NCBI RefSeq assembly: GCF_003014615.1
Contig: NZ_PYGI01000005.1
Coordinates: 1 to 64,000 of the forward strand
Length of the DNA: 64,000 nt
Source: Marinobacterium halophilum
GTDB taxonomy: Bacteria; Pseudomonadota; Gammaproteobacteria; Pseudomonadales; Balneatricaceae
Direction of reading: 5' to 3'
Under the pieces are notes generated by a model. The model was not told the DNA's origin. It made no database searches and worked only from the letters and a program-made list of their open reading frames with translations. Shown here piece after piece: positions 1 to 7,484 of this stretch. Each line of letters begins with the position of its first letter. The first letter of the stretch is position 1. A program made the position numbers and the translations under genes.

Positions 1-340
<340 letters not shown>

Positions 341-344
341 ACCA

Positions 345-360
345 CAGTCACTTGTTACGT
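345..360 (-). repeat. Partial attC site next to the IS
   Basis: The sequence ACTTGTTACG at 350-359 matches the end box shared by the intact attC sites of this array (CTTGTTAGC or CTTGTTACA). The rest of the attC is absent because insertion-sequence DNA lies directly to the left. The stop codon of the neighbouring cassette gene (355-357) falls inside the GTTA of the box, as it does in other cassettes here. I infer that the insertion sequence landed in this attC. Confidence 0.6.
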
Positions 361-1074
361 GTTTTCGGAAGCCGCATTATTGGCCTTATACGCTTGGACC
401 TTTTCATAGATCTTACGAACTGTATTATCAATAATTCTTTGCGCACTTTCCCTAGAGGTGTATCTAAGCTCTCCAGGTGTTTGACCTTCCTGAACCAGCT
501 TTCTAAATAGGTCATCTCTCTGGCTTTCTGCTATTCCAGCTTGATCACATAGATCGTCAAATGGGCTAGATGCGCCAGTAAGGGCAATAATCTCAGATGC
601 TTTAAGCGGCGAAGTTAGTACAACCTCGCCTTGTGAATCTTTAAAGTGAAATAAAGGCTTAGACTCTTCTGGAAAATTCTCTTTGAATTTGTCCGCCGCC
701 TCTATGAATTCCTGATTTTGCCACAACGCACAAATATTAATTACCACCTCTTCATCCGTAGGCTTATGCTCAAATATAGCCCCTGAGACTGCTCCTTCTT
801 TTTGGAGGTCTTTGAATCGCTCAGCAAACTCTTTGTCTATGGTCCAGCTAACGACCCCCTCGCTCTTTTCATCTTTCAGGATTATGTCAACGAGCTCTCC
901 TTCATGCAGGAAGCGTTTTCGATAGCATATAGAAGGTACCTTTCTAAAAGTCGGATCGAGCCCCTTTGTGGACTCAAGCAATTTCTCAGAGAGCTCAATC
1001 CGCTTTGATTGATCCTCCCTCCAACCTTTTTGCCAATTTGCGATAGCGCGCAATAACTCTTCTGAAAAATTCAA
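355..1074 (-). CDS. Integron cassette protein of unknown function (239 aa)
   Basis: I do not recognise this soluble, charged protein of about 239 residues. It has no signal peptide, membrane segment or catalytic motif that I can name; the C-terminal 40 residues (RYTSRESAQRIIDNTVRKIY) look helical. The longest frame starts at a TTG at 1072-1074 with only a weak ribosome-binding site, so the start is uncertain. The gene is the leftmost cassette: its stop codon overlaps the attC remnant at 345-360, and an intact attC follows its 5' side at 1107-1198. Base composition is clearly more AT-rich than the chromosome after 4490. Confidence 0.72.
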   Translation of the reverse strand: MNFSEELLRAIANWQKGWREDQSKRIELSEKLLESTKGLDPTFRKVPSICYRKRFLHEGELVDIILKDEKSEGVVSWTIDKEFAERFKDLQKEGAVSGAIFEHKPTDEEVVINICALWQNQEFIEAADKFKENFPEESKPLFHFKDSQGEVVLTSPLKASEIIALTGASSPFDDLCDQAGIAESQRDDLFRKLVQEGQTPGELRYTSRESAQRIIDNTVRKIYEKVQAYKANNAASENT

Positions 1075-1106
1075 ATCAAAAACCCATACTCTAATTTAGC
1101 GGGACA

Positions 1107-1198
1107 CGTAACGCCGCAATAAACGGACCGAAAAGCGTAGCTTTTTTGGTCCGGTGGAGGCCCAAAGGGCCGGAACGAATTTCATTGCCTTGTTAGCC
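1107..1198 (-). repeat. attC recombination site
   Basis: About 92 bp of imperfect dyad symmetry separate two cassette genes. On the minus strand it begins GGCTAACAAGGC and ends GCGGCGTTACG, the R-box pattern of attC sites. A long inner hairpin arm is visible (GGACCGAAAAGC at 1125-1136 against GCTTTTTTGGTCC just after). It belongs to the cassette 1199-1579, whose stop codon touches its end. Confidence 0.85.
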
Positions 1199-1579
1199 TC
1201 ATAAGAGACTACTTCCGTATTTTATTACCGTAGAGACTAAGCTCTTGATTAGCTCTTTTTTTCCAGTTTCAGCAGCGTCCTTAATTGCACCAACCAAATT
1301 AGATTCAATTTCTAATTTCACGGGAGCCTCAATATTTAAAATAGAGAAACCTTTCGAAGTTAGCCTTACTCCAAAAAATCCACCATATAATTGATCATCA
1401 TATTTTATGTAACCCTCATCAAAATAAAAAGAAACCGTATTAATAAATATGCTAGAACTCTCTTCATTATCAAAATCAGGGTAATCACTGACACGAAGAT
1501 CCAATTTACTTGGGAATACCTCATAAAGCTTAGGAAATATTAAAGCAGAAATCTCGTTAAACTGCGATATATTACTCAT
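1199..1579 (-). CDS. Integron cassette protein of unknown function (126 aa)
   Basis: This small soluble protein is unknown to me. The segment YGGFFGVRLTSKGFSILN near residues 65-82 resembles the wing of a winged-helix fold seen in many small regulators, but that is only a resemblance. The C-terminal 35 residues are predicted helix with alternating hydrophobic residues. The ATG at 1577-1579 has a good ribosome-binding site (GAGG, nine bases upstream). It is one complete cassette, bounded by attC sites at 1107-1198 and 1604-1687. Confidence 0.75.
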   Translation of the reverse strand: MSNISQFNEISALIFPKLYEVFPSKLDLRVSDYPDFDNEESSSIFINTVSFYFDEGYIKYDDQLYGGFFGVRLTSKGFSILNIEAPVKLEIESNLVGAIKDAAETGKKELIKSLVSTVIKYGSSLL

Positions 1580-1603
1580 TTAAAGCCACCTCTTAGATAG
1601 GAG

Positions 1604-1687
1604 AGCTAACGCTCAATTAAGGGGCCGAAAAAGCATAGCTTTTGAGGTCCCAGCCCGCTTGCGGGCGCCTTGAATTTCTTGTTAGCA
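1604..1687 (-). repeat. attC recombination site
   Basis: About 84 bp with the end boxes GCTAACGC (1605-1612) and CTTGTTAGCA (to 1687). The inside contains a GCCCGC-TTGC-GCGGGC type hairpin at about 1653-1667 and a second arm around GGGGCCGAAAAAGC. The stop codon of the cassette gene 1682-2026 lies inside the GTTA of its end box. Confidence 0.85.
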
Positions 1688-2026
1688 TTTTTTGAAATTC
1701 TTCATATACTCGTAATTTCTAACTGCGTTTTCATACTGACTTAAAGCATTTAGTTTTTGGGGCTGACCTTGAATCAAGGTAAATGATGCTGCTTCATCTA
1801 AGCAAATACACCTCACTGCTCGAATGCAAGAAGAAACAACAGCTTCGGCGCACATGTATTCTTCATTATGCTCACCACCACGATTAATAAGCCTACAAGC
1901 ATCTTTAAAAATTGATACAAGATTAACCTTATCTATTTCATGAGAGTCCCAAGAAAAACCATATAATCCGTCATGTAGCAGGTCCGCAGCTTTATGTTCG
2001 TATTGTAAATCTGTGATCTTATCCAT
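1682..2026 (-). CDS. Integron cassette protein of unknown function (114 aa)
   Basis: I do not recognise this 114-residue soluble protein. It is cysteine-rich in its middle (C at about 44, 59, 67, 73 and 75), with a segment VSSCIRAVRCICLDEAA that could form a helix, and it ends in Cys. No signal peptide or membrane segment is seen. The ATG is at 2024-2026 with a weak ribosome-binding site. The TAA at 1682-1684 is embedded in the attC end box, so gene and recombination site overlap. Confidence 0.75.
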   Translation of the reverse strand: MDKITDLQYEHKAADLLHDGLYGFSWDSHEIDKVNLVSIFKDACRLINRGGEHNEEYMCAEAVVSSCIRAVRCICLDEAASFTLIQGQPQKLNALSQYENAVRNYEYMKNFKKC

Positions 2027-2050
2027 AATTCCAGCTCACATCTTCCTGAA

Positions 2051-2119
2051 TGCTAACGCCTGGCTCTGGGGCCGCATGGAGCGAAGCGTAGTGCGGTCCG
2101 TAGCAGCCACTTGTTACAT
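2051..2119 (-). repeat. attC recombination site
   Basis: A short site of about 69 bp with end boxes TGCTAACGCC (2051-2060) and CTTGTTACA (to 2119). The inner part is the dyad GGGGCCGCATGGAGCG against CGTAGTGCGGTCCG. It follows the 3' end of the HEPN-like cassette gene that stops at 2120. Confidence 0.83.
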
Positions 2120-3034
2120 TTATAGCTGTTCATAATATTCAATCAAACCAGAACAAAAATTCTTTCCAGCTTTATAAGCACCGAATCGGCCCAATTCCTT
2201 TTTTAGAAGGTTAACCCTCACTTTATGATTTTTATTATGGTCCGTATCTGGGAGATCAGAAGCCAACTTATGGTAAAAATAGAGTGTTTGATACTCCCCG
2301 ATATGGTTTTCAAGAAGATGCCTATCAATGTCTTTTGCGACCGCATAGATCAAACTCTGGTACTCAATAGTATTTTCTCGTTGCAGTTTCTCAATAGGCA
2401 TAATATCAATTACATCGTGGTTTCTACTTTTCTCAATATCTCTGCCAAAAGAGTGACCCACTCTATTTCTTAAATTTCTAATTTTTTCGAGCGTTGAAAC
2501 ATTATCTTTTAACTTACCAGGAACTTTCCCGAACACACGTTCATAGGCAGCGACACGACTACCCCATTCACCTTTTGTACATGATATAACCTTATCTTCA
2601 AAGTCGAATGGTTGCGACTTTCCGTGCTTTAATATCGACGCGCCATCTATTTTTCGATTAGCTCCATATAAAACCCCTACATCCGACTCCAAAGCCAATT
2701 TTATTACTGTAGCCATATAGGTTTCTAAGTTGGAAGCCATAGCCATAACAGAATTTAGGTTAATCCAATTGTCAAACGAATTAAACGAATCGGACCAACT
2801 GCGAAGATTTTCAAATGAATTTTCATGTGTCGGATCAGAAAATGAGAAGTGTTTAGTAACTCCATCATCCCACTTGGCAGATTTCCCAAGATTTGTATAT
2901 ACATAAGAATGTGCAGCAATATGCGCGATATACATCCTGCTTAATTCACGATTATGTTTCTGAAAAACCTGAAATGTCCAAGAGCTGAGTTCTCGAGATT
3001 TCCATCTTTCAAATCTTAATTGGCTACGAGACAC
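2120..3034 (-). CDS. Integron cassette protein with HEPN-like ribonuclease motif
   Basis: A soluble protein of about 304 residues. Near residues 184-197 it has IRNLRNRVGHSFGR, which contains R-N-x3-H (Arg189, Asn190, His194), the Rx4-6H signature of HEPN ribonucleases with the usual polar residue after the Arg. A helix with NLETYMATVIKLALES about 90 residues earlier fits the first helix of RiboL-PSP-type HEPN domains. The open frame extends to 3121, but the extra codons run through attC DNA. The GTG at 3032-3034 has GAGGA five bases upstream and is the likely start. Function as an RNase in defence or toxin-antitoxin is inference from the motif only. Confidence 0.7.
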   Translation of the reverse strand: MSRSQLRFERWKSRELSSWTFQVFQKHNRELSRMYIAHIAAHSYVYTNLGKSAKWDDGVTKHFSFSDPTHENSFENLRSWSDSFNSFDNWINLNSVMAMASNLETYMATVIKLALESDVGVLYGANRKIDGASILKHGKSQPFDFEDKVISCTKGEWGSRVAAYERVFGKVPGKLKDNVSTLEKIRNLRNRVGHSFGRDIEKSRNHDVIDIMPIEKLQRENTIEYQSLIYAVAKDIDRHLLENHIGEYQTLYFYHKLASDLPDTDHNKNHKVRVNLLKKELGRFGAYKAGKNFCSGLIEYYEQL

Positions 3035-3049
3035 GATATTCCTCAGGAA

Positions 3050-3120
3050 TGTAACGCCCGCATTTGCGGCTTGTTTGGAGCGCAGCGGAAAACCAGTCCG
3101 ACAACATGCGCTTGTTAGCA
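3050..3120 (-). repeat. attC recombination site
   Basis: About 71 bp with end boxes TGTAACGCCCGC (starting 3050) and CTTGTTAGCA (to 3120). The inner dyad includes CATTTGCGGCTTG and CGCAGCGG/CAGTCCG arms. The stop codon of the next cassette gene (3115-3117) lies in its GTTA. Confidence 0.83.
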
Positions 3121-3657
3121 TTGTAAGTACATTTCTGGTTTTGCCTTATAGCTTGGAGTTAAAGGGATACCCGATTCAAATTTTTGGTATGCCTCTGGAC
3201 CAACACTGTATGACTTTACCTTTTTAAAGTTCTTTAGAAACACTTTCCTGAAGGTTTTATAAAGTGATGTAGAAAAATCACTGATACCAGGAGAAAACTC
3301 ACCTGGAATAAGGTATGCCTCTTCATACTCCCCAGAAGGTACGAATCTAAAACAGATTTCCATTTGTTTATTCATATCATTTACTGAATACTTGATACCA
3401 CCTCTACGCTGTGGAACTTCTTTTGGCACCACTTTAAAGTCGCTCGGATAGATTAGGTAGATCGGTTGAGAATTAGTGGTGCCTTGCGTTGAAAGCCCGA
3501 AGTCAGGAAAATCTTTGTACGTCTTATACTCAGTTGTCTCTGGCGAATCAAATAAACCAAGTCTGGTATATTTAATTGATACCTCTGATTCAATTTTTTC
3601 AAGTCCTGATTCCATATCTGCTTTGGTCGCAAAATAGAATATTCCTTTTCTAGGCAT
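3115..3657 (-). CDS. Integron cassette protein of unknown function (180 aa)
   Basis: This 180-residue soluble protein is unknown to me. It starts MPRKGIFYFATKADM and has a mixed alpha/beta pattern with many aromatic residues; FSPGISDFSTSLYKTFRKVFLKNFKKV near residues 120-146 is basic. The ATG at 3655-3657 has a strong ribosome-binding site (GAGGAGAG, three bases upstream). The stop codon lies in the attC end box at 3114-3120. No secretion or membrane signals are seen. Confidence 0.75.
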   Translation of the reverse strand: MPRKGIFYFATKADMESGLEKIESEVSIKYTRLGLFDSPETTEYKTYKDFPDFGLSTQGTTNSQPIYLIYPSDFKVVPKEVPQRRGGIKYSVNDMNKQMEICFRFVPSGEYEEAYLIPGEFSPGISDFSTSLYKTFRKVFLKNFKKVKSYSVGPEAYQKFESGIPLTPSYKAKPEMYLQC

Positions 3658-3672
3658 GAACTCTCCTCATGA

Positions 3673-3758
3673 TGCTAACGCCGTGTTAAGGGGCCGAAGC
3701 AGCACAGCTGCGAAGGTCCCAGTGAGTGCAGCGAACGAACTTGAACACCTTGTTATAA
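3673..3758 (-). repeat. attC recombination site
   Basis: About 86 bp with end boxes TGCTAACGCC (about 3673-3682) and CTTGTTATAA (to 3758). The inner hairpin pairs GGGGCCGAAGC with GCGAAGGTCCC around AGCACAGCT. It follows the 3' end of the cassette gene 3762-4064. Confidence 0.83.
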
Positions 3759-3761
3759 AAT

Positions 3762-4064
3762 CTAATCCCCTGCACAGATTATCTCTTGGTTTTTTCTAAC
3801 GGCAATACTAAAAAAGCTTGATAAGCGAAGGATAAGTAATTTGAATTGTGCATTTGAATAAATATTTAATGAATTCAATTTTAGCAATTCAAATATGAGT
3901 TCGCTTGCTTCAAGTGAAGAAAAAACAACATTTCCATAAAAATTCAAATGCATTTTATTTAGCTGAGGATATTCTTTCTCGTCGCCATCGATCATGGATA
4001 GTATGTATTCTTCTTGAACATCAATCGAATCATGCTGGTTACCGATGTACATATCAAAAGCCAT
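3762..4064 (-). CDS. Integron cassette protein of unknown function (100 aa)
   Basis: A 100-residue acidic protein beginning MAFDMYIGNQHDSIDVQEEY, then a helix-rich second half (SLEASELIFELLKLNSL). I cannot assign a family; the opening looks like that of some small immunity or hypothetical proteins, but I would not name one. The ATG at 4062-4064 has AGGGAG four bases upstream. It is the rightmost recognisable cassette, and therefore the first one if the array reads leftward from a lost attI. Confidence 0.72.
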   Translation of the reverse strand: MAFDMYIGNQHDSIDVQEEYILSMIDGDEKEYPQLNKMHLNFYGNVVFSSLEASELIFELLKLNSLNIYSNAQFKLLILRLSSFFSIAVRKNQEIICAGD

Positions 4065-4078
4065 ACATTCTCCCTGAT

Positions 4079-4126
4079 TTATAACAGCCTATTTATGAGG
4101 TCTAATACCTCATAATAATTATTAGC
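4079..4126 (-). repeat. Possible attI or degenerate attC at the right edge of the array
   Basis: On the minus strand the cassette gene 3762-4064 is preceded by GTTATAA (4079-4085), the same core as the attC ending at 3758. Next to it lies a perfect 9-bp stem with a 5-base loop (4093-4101 with 4107-4115). The far side (ATTAGCG) is only weakly like an attC end box. The place is right for an attI or an eroded attC, but the site is shorter and more AT-rich than the others. Confidence 0.4.
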
Positions 4127-4425
4127 GGGTATACCTTTTAATTCTGGCCACCAATATAATATTTCTTTAAAAACAACAGGTTATATTTTCCATATATTGA
4201 AAAAAGGTAATTTTCATGATGCCATAGCATCCAGCGGGTATTGAGCAAACAGGTACTCACAGCCGCAAACAACGGGCTGTTCGGGTAGTCATATGTGCCG
4301 CTTTGGGCTGTGGATGTGGCTGGCATGGCCTCTTCCCTGTTATCTGCCTGAGGATGGTCCCTTACAGTGGCCAACTCCATGCCACTGTTTAACTGAGCTT
4401 AACCTGATTGAGTGTTTGAATAAAG
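4127..4425. other. Region without a convincing gene between cassette array and ABC operon
   Basis: About 300 bp. An open frame of 80 codons runs on the minus strand from 4380 to 4138, but it has no recognisable family and no good ribosome-binding site, and its base composition shifts from chromosomal (upper half) to AT-rich (lower half). It may span the junction of chromosome and integron. No integrase fragment could be recognised here on either strand. Confidence 0.5.
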
Positions 4426-4467
4426 CAACAGAGTGCTCAAGACGACCAAGGTCTCAGCACTCTGTTG
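4426..4467 (-). terminator. Stem-loop terminator after the ABC importer operon
   Basis: A perfect 12-bp inverted repeat, CAACAGAGTGCT (4426-4437) and AGCACTCTGTTG (4456-4467), lies about 20 bases beyond the stop codon of the ATPase gene. The run of T after it on the minus strand is short (CTTTATT), so termination efficiency is uncertain. Confidence 0.6.
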
Positions 4468-4486
4468 TGGTTGGGCCTGTGCTGAA

Positions 4487-5290
4487 TCAGGCCCCCAGCA
4501 GCAGTTTGTCGTCGTCCAGTTCTTCCCCGTCGGGACGCATCTGGGCGAACAGGTTTAGCAGGTCTTTTACACCGTAGTTGCTGCGCTCTTCACCGGCCAA
4601 ATCAAACGCGACCTTGCCTTCATGCATCATGAGGGTGCGGGTGCCGTGGTCCAGCGCCTGACGCATGGAGTGAGTGACCATCAGCACGGTGAGCTTTTTC
4701 TCCGTGACGATCTGGTCGGTAATTTCCATCACCAGTGCGGCTGTTTTCGGGTCCAGTGCGGCGGTGTGTTCGTCCAGCAGCAGAATTTTACTGGGCTGCA
4801 GCGCAGACATCAGCAAGCTAACAGACTGGCGCTGGCCACCCGACAGCAGGCCCATCTGGGCGTCCAGCCGGTCTTCAAGGCCCAGGTTCAAACGCGACAG
4901 CTGCTCGCGGAACAGTGTGCGCAGGCGATCGTTCAGCGCCAGTTTCAAACCGCCCCGCTTGCCGCGGCCATAGGCCAGTGCCATGTTCTCTTCAATGGTC
5001 ATCTCGCCACAGGTGCCCGCCAGCGGGTCCTGAAATACGCGGGCCACATCGCGGGTACGCGCAGCGGCTGACAACGCGGTTACGTCACGGTCATCAAAGT
5101 AGAGACGCCCGCCAGAGCTGCGAATGTCACCGGCAATGGTGTTGAGCAGGGTCGATTTACCCGCGCCGTTGGAGCCGATCACGGTGATAAACTCGCCCTG
5201 GGGAATGCTCAGATCAACACCGCACAGAGCGCGTTTTTCCGTCGCCAGGCCGGGATTGAAGGTCACTTTAAGCTGTTCACAGCGGATCAT
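4487..5290 (-). CDS. ABC importer ATP-binding protein, TrpZ-like
   Basis: Cytoplasmic ATPase of a three-part ABC importer; it powers uptake of the ligand caught by the binding protein encoded at 6278-7249. Visible motifs are Walker A GSNGAGKS, signature LSGGQRQSV and a Walker B LLLDEHTAALD, where His replaces the common Pro as is usual in this subfamily. The start is the ATG at 5288-5290, which overlaps the permease stop codon as ATGA, showing translational coupling; a longer frame to 5326 exists but lacks such support. The ligand is probably a small amino-acid-like molecule; the sequence does not say which. Confidence 0.85.
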   Translation of the reverse strand: MIRCEQLKVTFNPGLATEKRALCGVDLSIPQGEFITVIGSNGAGKSTLLNTIAGDIRSSGGRLYFDDRDVTALSAAARTRDVARVFQDPLAGTCGEMTIEENMALAYGRGKRGGLKLALNDRLRTLFREQLSRLNLGLEDRLDAQMGLLSGGQRQSVSLLMSALQPSKILLLDEHTAALDPKTAALVMEITDQIVTEKKLTVLMVTHSMRQALDHGTRTLMMHEGKVAFDLAGEERSNYGVKDLLNLFAQMRPDGEELDDDKLLLGA

Positions 5291-6192
5291 GCGGCATCTC
5301 CCTTGGCGGCTTTGCGGGCTTTCCACTCACGGCGCAGCTGCGGCAGGATAAGCGCCAGGCCAACCAGTACAGCGGTAATCAGGTTGAGATCGGATGTAGT
5401 GAAGCCGATAAAGTCGGCGTTCAGGGCCACTGCGATGGCCAGTCGATACAGCAACGAGCCAATGATGCAGCTGAGTACAATGACCAGCATGGAGCGGCTG
5501 TTGAACAGGCTCTCGCCCACGATTACCGCCGCCAGGCCGACGACAATGGTGCCGACGCCCATGGTCGAGTCGGCAAAGCCGTTGGTCTGGGCAAATAATG
5601 CACCCGCCAGTGCGACCAGTCCGTTGGACAGTGCCAGCCCGGCATAGATTTTCTGGTTTACGACGATGCCGTTGGCCTGCGCCATGCGCGGGTTGGCACC
5701 TGTGGCGCGCATCGCCATGCCGTACTGGGTATTGAGGAACCAGGCCAGCAGCAGGCCGATCGCAATCACCACTACCGCTACGAATATGACCTTGAGGTAC
5801 ATGCTCGGAATACCCAGCGACTGGAACGGCGACAATACAGTCGGTTCCATGATCAGCGCCAGGTTGGGCTTGCCCATGATGCGCAGGTTGATGGTGTACA
5901 GCGCCGTCATGGTCAGGATACTGGCCAGCAGGTGCAGGATGTTGAAGCGCAAGTTGAGCCACGCGGTCACCAGTCCGGCGGCGGCACCACCAAAGACTGC
6001 GCTGATTGTGGCAAGGTAGGGGTTCACCCCGGAAATGATCAGTGCCGCCGCCAGTGCCGCACCCATCGTGAAGCTGCCGTCGACCGTGAGATCAGGAAAA
6101 TCGAGCACGCGGAAGGTCAGGTACACGCCGAGAGCAACCAAGCCAAAAATAAAGCCGATTTCCAGCGTACCCATAAAAGAGAAGAGAGACAT
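5287..6192 (-). CDS. ABC importer permease, TrpY-like
   Basis: Integral inner-membrane permease of 301 residues with about eight to nine hydrophobic segments, of the branched-chain amino acid permease fold (BPD_transp_2). It starts MSLFSFMGTLEIGFIFGLVA and contains the FTMGAALAAALI and GLVALAGALFAQ blocks usual for this family. It lies between the genes for the binding protein and the ATPase and overlaps the latter by four bases. Such systems with a PF04392-type binding protein are called TrpXYZ in some bacteria. The substrate is not evident. Confidence 0.85.
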   Translation of the reverse strand: MSLFSFMGTLEIGFIFGLVALGVYLTFRVLDFPDLTVDGSFTMGAALAAALIISGVNPYLATISAVFGGAAAGLVTAWLNLRFNILHLLASILTMTALYTINLRIMGKPNLALIMEPTVLSPFQSLGIPSMYLKVIFVAVVVIAIGLLLAWFLNTQYGMAMRATGANPRMAQANGIVVNQKIYAGLALSNGLVALAGALFAQTNGFADSTMGVGTIVVGLAAVIVGESLFNSRSMLVIVLSCIIGSLLYRLAIAVALNADFIGFTTSDLNLITAVLVGLALILPQLRREWKARKAAKGDAA

Positions 6193-6277
6193 TTGAATCT
6201 ACCGTGTCAGGTGTCGCAGCACGGCGCATGCCCAGGCTCACTAAGTACTCGTGGCCTCGGCAGCGCCGGTTCGGGTG

Positions 6278-7249
6278 TTACTGGATCACTTTAGTCGCAC
6301 GCGCCAGCACGGCCGCAGGGATTTCGATGCCCATCAGCGGGGCCATTTTGGTGTTCACGTACAGGTCGGAACCACTGGCCACACGCACGGGGATATCACC
6401 GGCCATTTCACCTTTCAGGATACGTACGATGACGTCACCGGTTTGACGGCCAATATCGAAATAGTTGAAGCCCAGTGCCGCAACGGCTCCTCGCTTGACT
6501 GAGTCAGTATCAGCAGAAAACACCGGAATACGCCCATCAATACCGACTTTCACCACCGACTCCAGCGCCGTCAGGATGGTGTTGTCTGTCGGGCAGTAAA
6601 TGGCTTCAACGTCACCGATCAGTTTCTGTGACGCCATCATCACGTCGGATGATTTCGGGGCCGGTGCTTCAACAATGGTGATGCCCTGCTTGGCCGCTTC
6701 TTCCTTCAGCAATGCCACGATCGCGACGGCGTTCGGCTCACCCGGATTATAGGGCACGCCCAAGCGGGTCAACTCGGGTACAAACTCGCGGATCAGTTCA
6801 AGATGCTGGGCAACCGGGGTTTTGTCCGACAAACCAGTGACGTTGCCACCCGGCGCATCCAGGTTGGCAACGAGTTTCGCTGACAGAGGGTCGGTTACAG
6901 CCGAGAATACGATAGGTATGTCACGGGTTGCGCTCACCAGGCTTTGCGCCGAGGGTGTAGAGATACCGACGATAACATCCGGTCCGTCACCCACCAGTTT
7001 ACGAGCAATCTGTGCCGCTACGGCGGGGTTGCCCTGGGCGCTCTCGTAGGTGAATTTCAGGTTTTGATCGGTGTAACCGCTCTCTTCCAGAGTCTGTTTG
7101 ATGCCGTCACGTACAGAGTCCAGTGCCGCATGTTCCACAATCGCTGTCGTGGCCACATAGACAGACTCTGCCTGTGCGGTTGAGAGTGTCAGGGTGGTAG
7201 CGGCCACAGCGGCGGCGCACAGTTTTTTCAGGGTCATTGAAGCTTTCAT
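6278..7249 (-). CDS. ABC importer periplasmic binding protein, TrpX-like
   Basis: A secreted solute-binding protein of the ABC_sub_bind family (PF04392), about 323 residues. Residues 1-28 form a signal peptide (basic start, hydrophobic core, AQA cleavage motif). Family blocks seen are GPDVIVGISTPSAQSLV, DIPIVFSAVTDPLSAKLV and GAVAALGFNYFDIGRQTG. The ATG at 7247-7249 has GGAG eight bases upstream and is preferred over the in-frame GTG at 7256-7258, which would overlap that site. It is the first gene of the three-gene importer operon; members bind amino acids such as tryptophan or tyrosine, but the ligand here is unknown. Confidence 0.85.
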   Translation of the reverse strand: MKASMTLKKLCAAAVAATTLTLSTAQAESVYVATTAIVEHAALDSVRDGIKQTLEESGYTDQNLKFTYESAQGNPAVAAQIARKLVGDGPDVIVGISTPSAQSLVSATRDIPIVFSAVTDPLSAKLVANLDAPGGNVTGLSDKTPVAQHLELIREFVPELTRLGVPYNPGEPNAVAIVALLKEEAAKQGITIVEAPAPKSSDVMMASQKLIGDVEAIYCPTDNTILTALESVVKVGIDGRIPVFSADTDSVKRGAVAALGFNYFDIGRQTGDVIVRILKGEMAGDIPVRVASGSDLYVNTKMAPLMGIEIPAAVLARATKVIQ

Positions 7250-7397
7250 CGATAACACTCCGGTCAGTTATCTGTAGCCAGAAATGCAACGGCGCACGGG
7301 CATTCTTGCATTTGCCTGCGGTGCTTGGCCGCGCATATCTGCTGCTTGTCTTGCGAGACTGGCTCGGTTACATGGATACTTGGCGCAACAGTTTACC

Positions 7398-7443
7398 AGA
7401 GCTGCGCGCAAGTGATTAGCAGAGCTGCGCGCAAGTGATTAGC
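7398..7443. repeat. 23-bp perfect tandem duplication
   Basis: The unit starting AGAGCTGCGCGCAAGTGATT occurs twice head to tail (7398-7420 and 7421-7443), and two further bases start a third copy. It lies in the 235-bp spacer between the importer operon and the EAL gene; no gene overlaps it. It probably arose by replication slippage. Confidence 0.9.
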
Positions 7444-7484
7444 AGCACGCTGATTTCTCGGAGCATTGTTATAAGCCCTCAGGC

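Noticed and set aside
3035-3121. Upstream extension of the HEPN-like cassette gene
   Set aside because: These codons run through an attC site and the overlap with the next cassette gene is not expected; the GTG at 3032-3034 has a good ribosome-binding site.
4138-4380. An 80-codon minus-strand frame at the array edge
   Set aside because: No family, weak translation signals and a composition break within the frame. I describe the region but do not call a gene.
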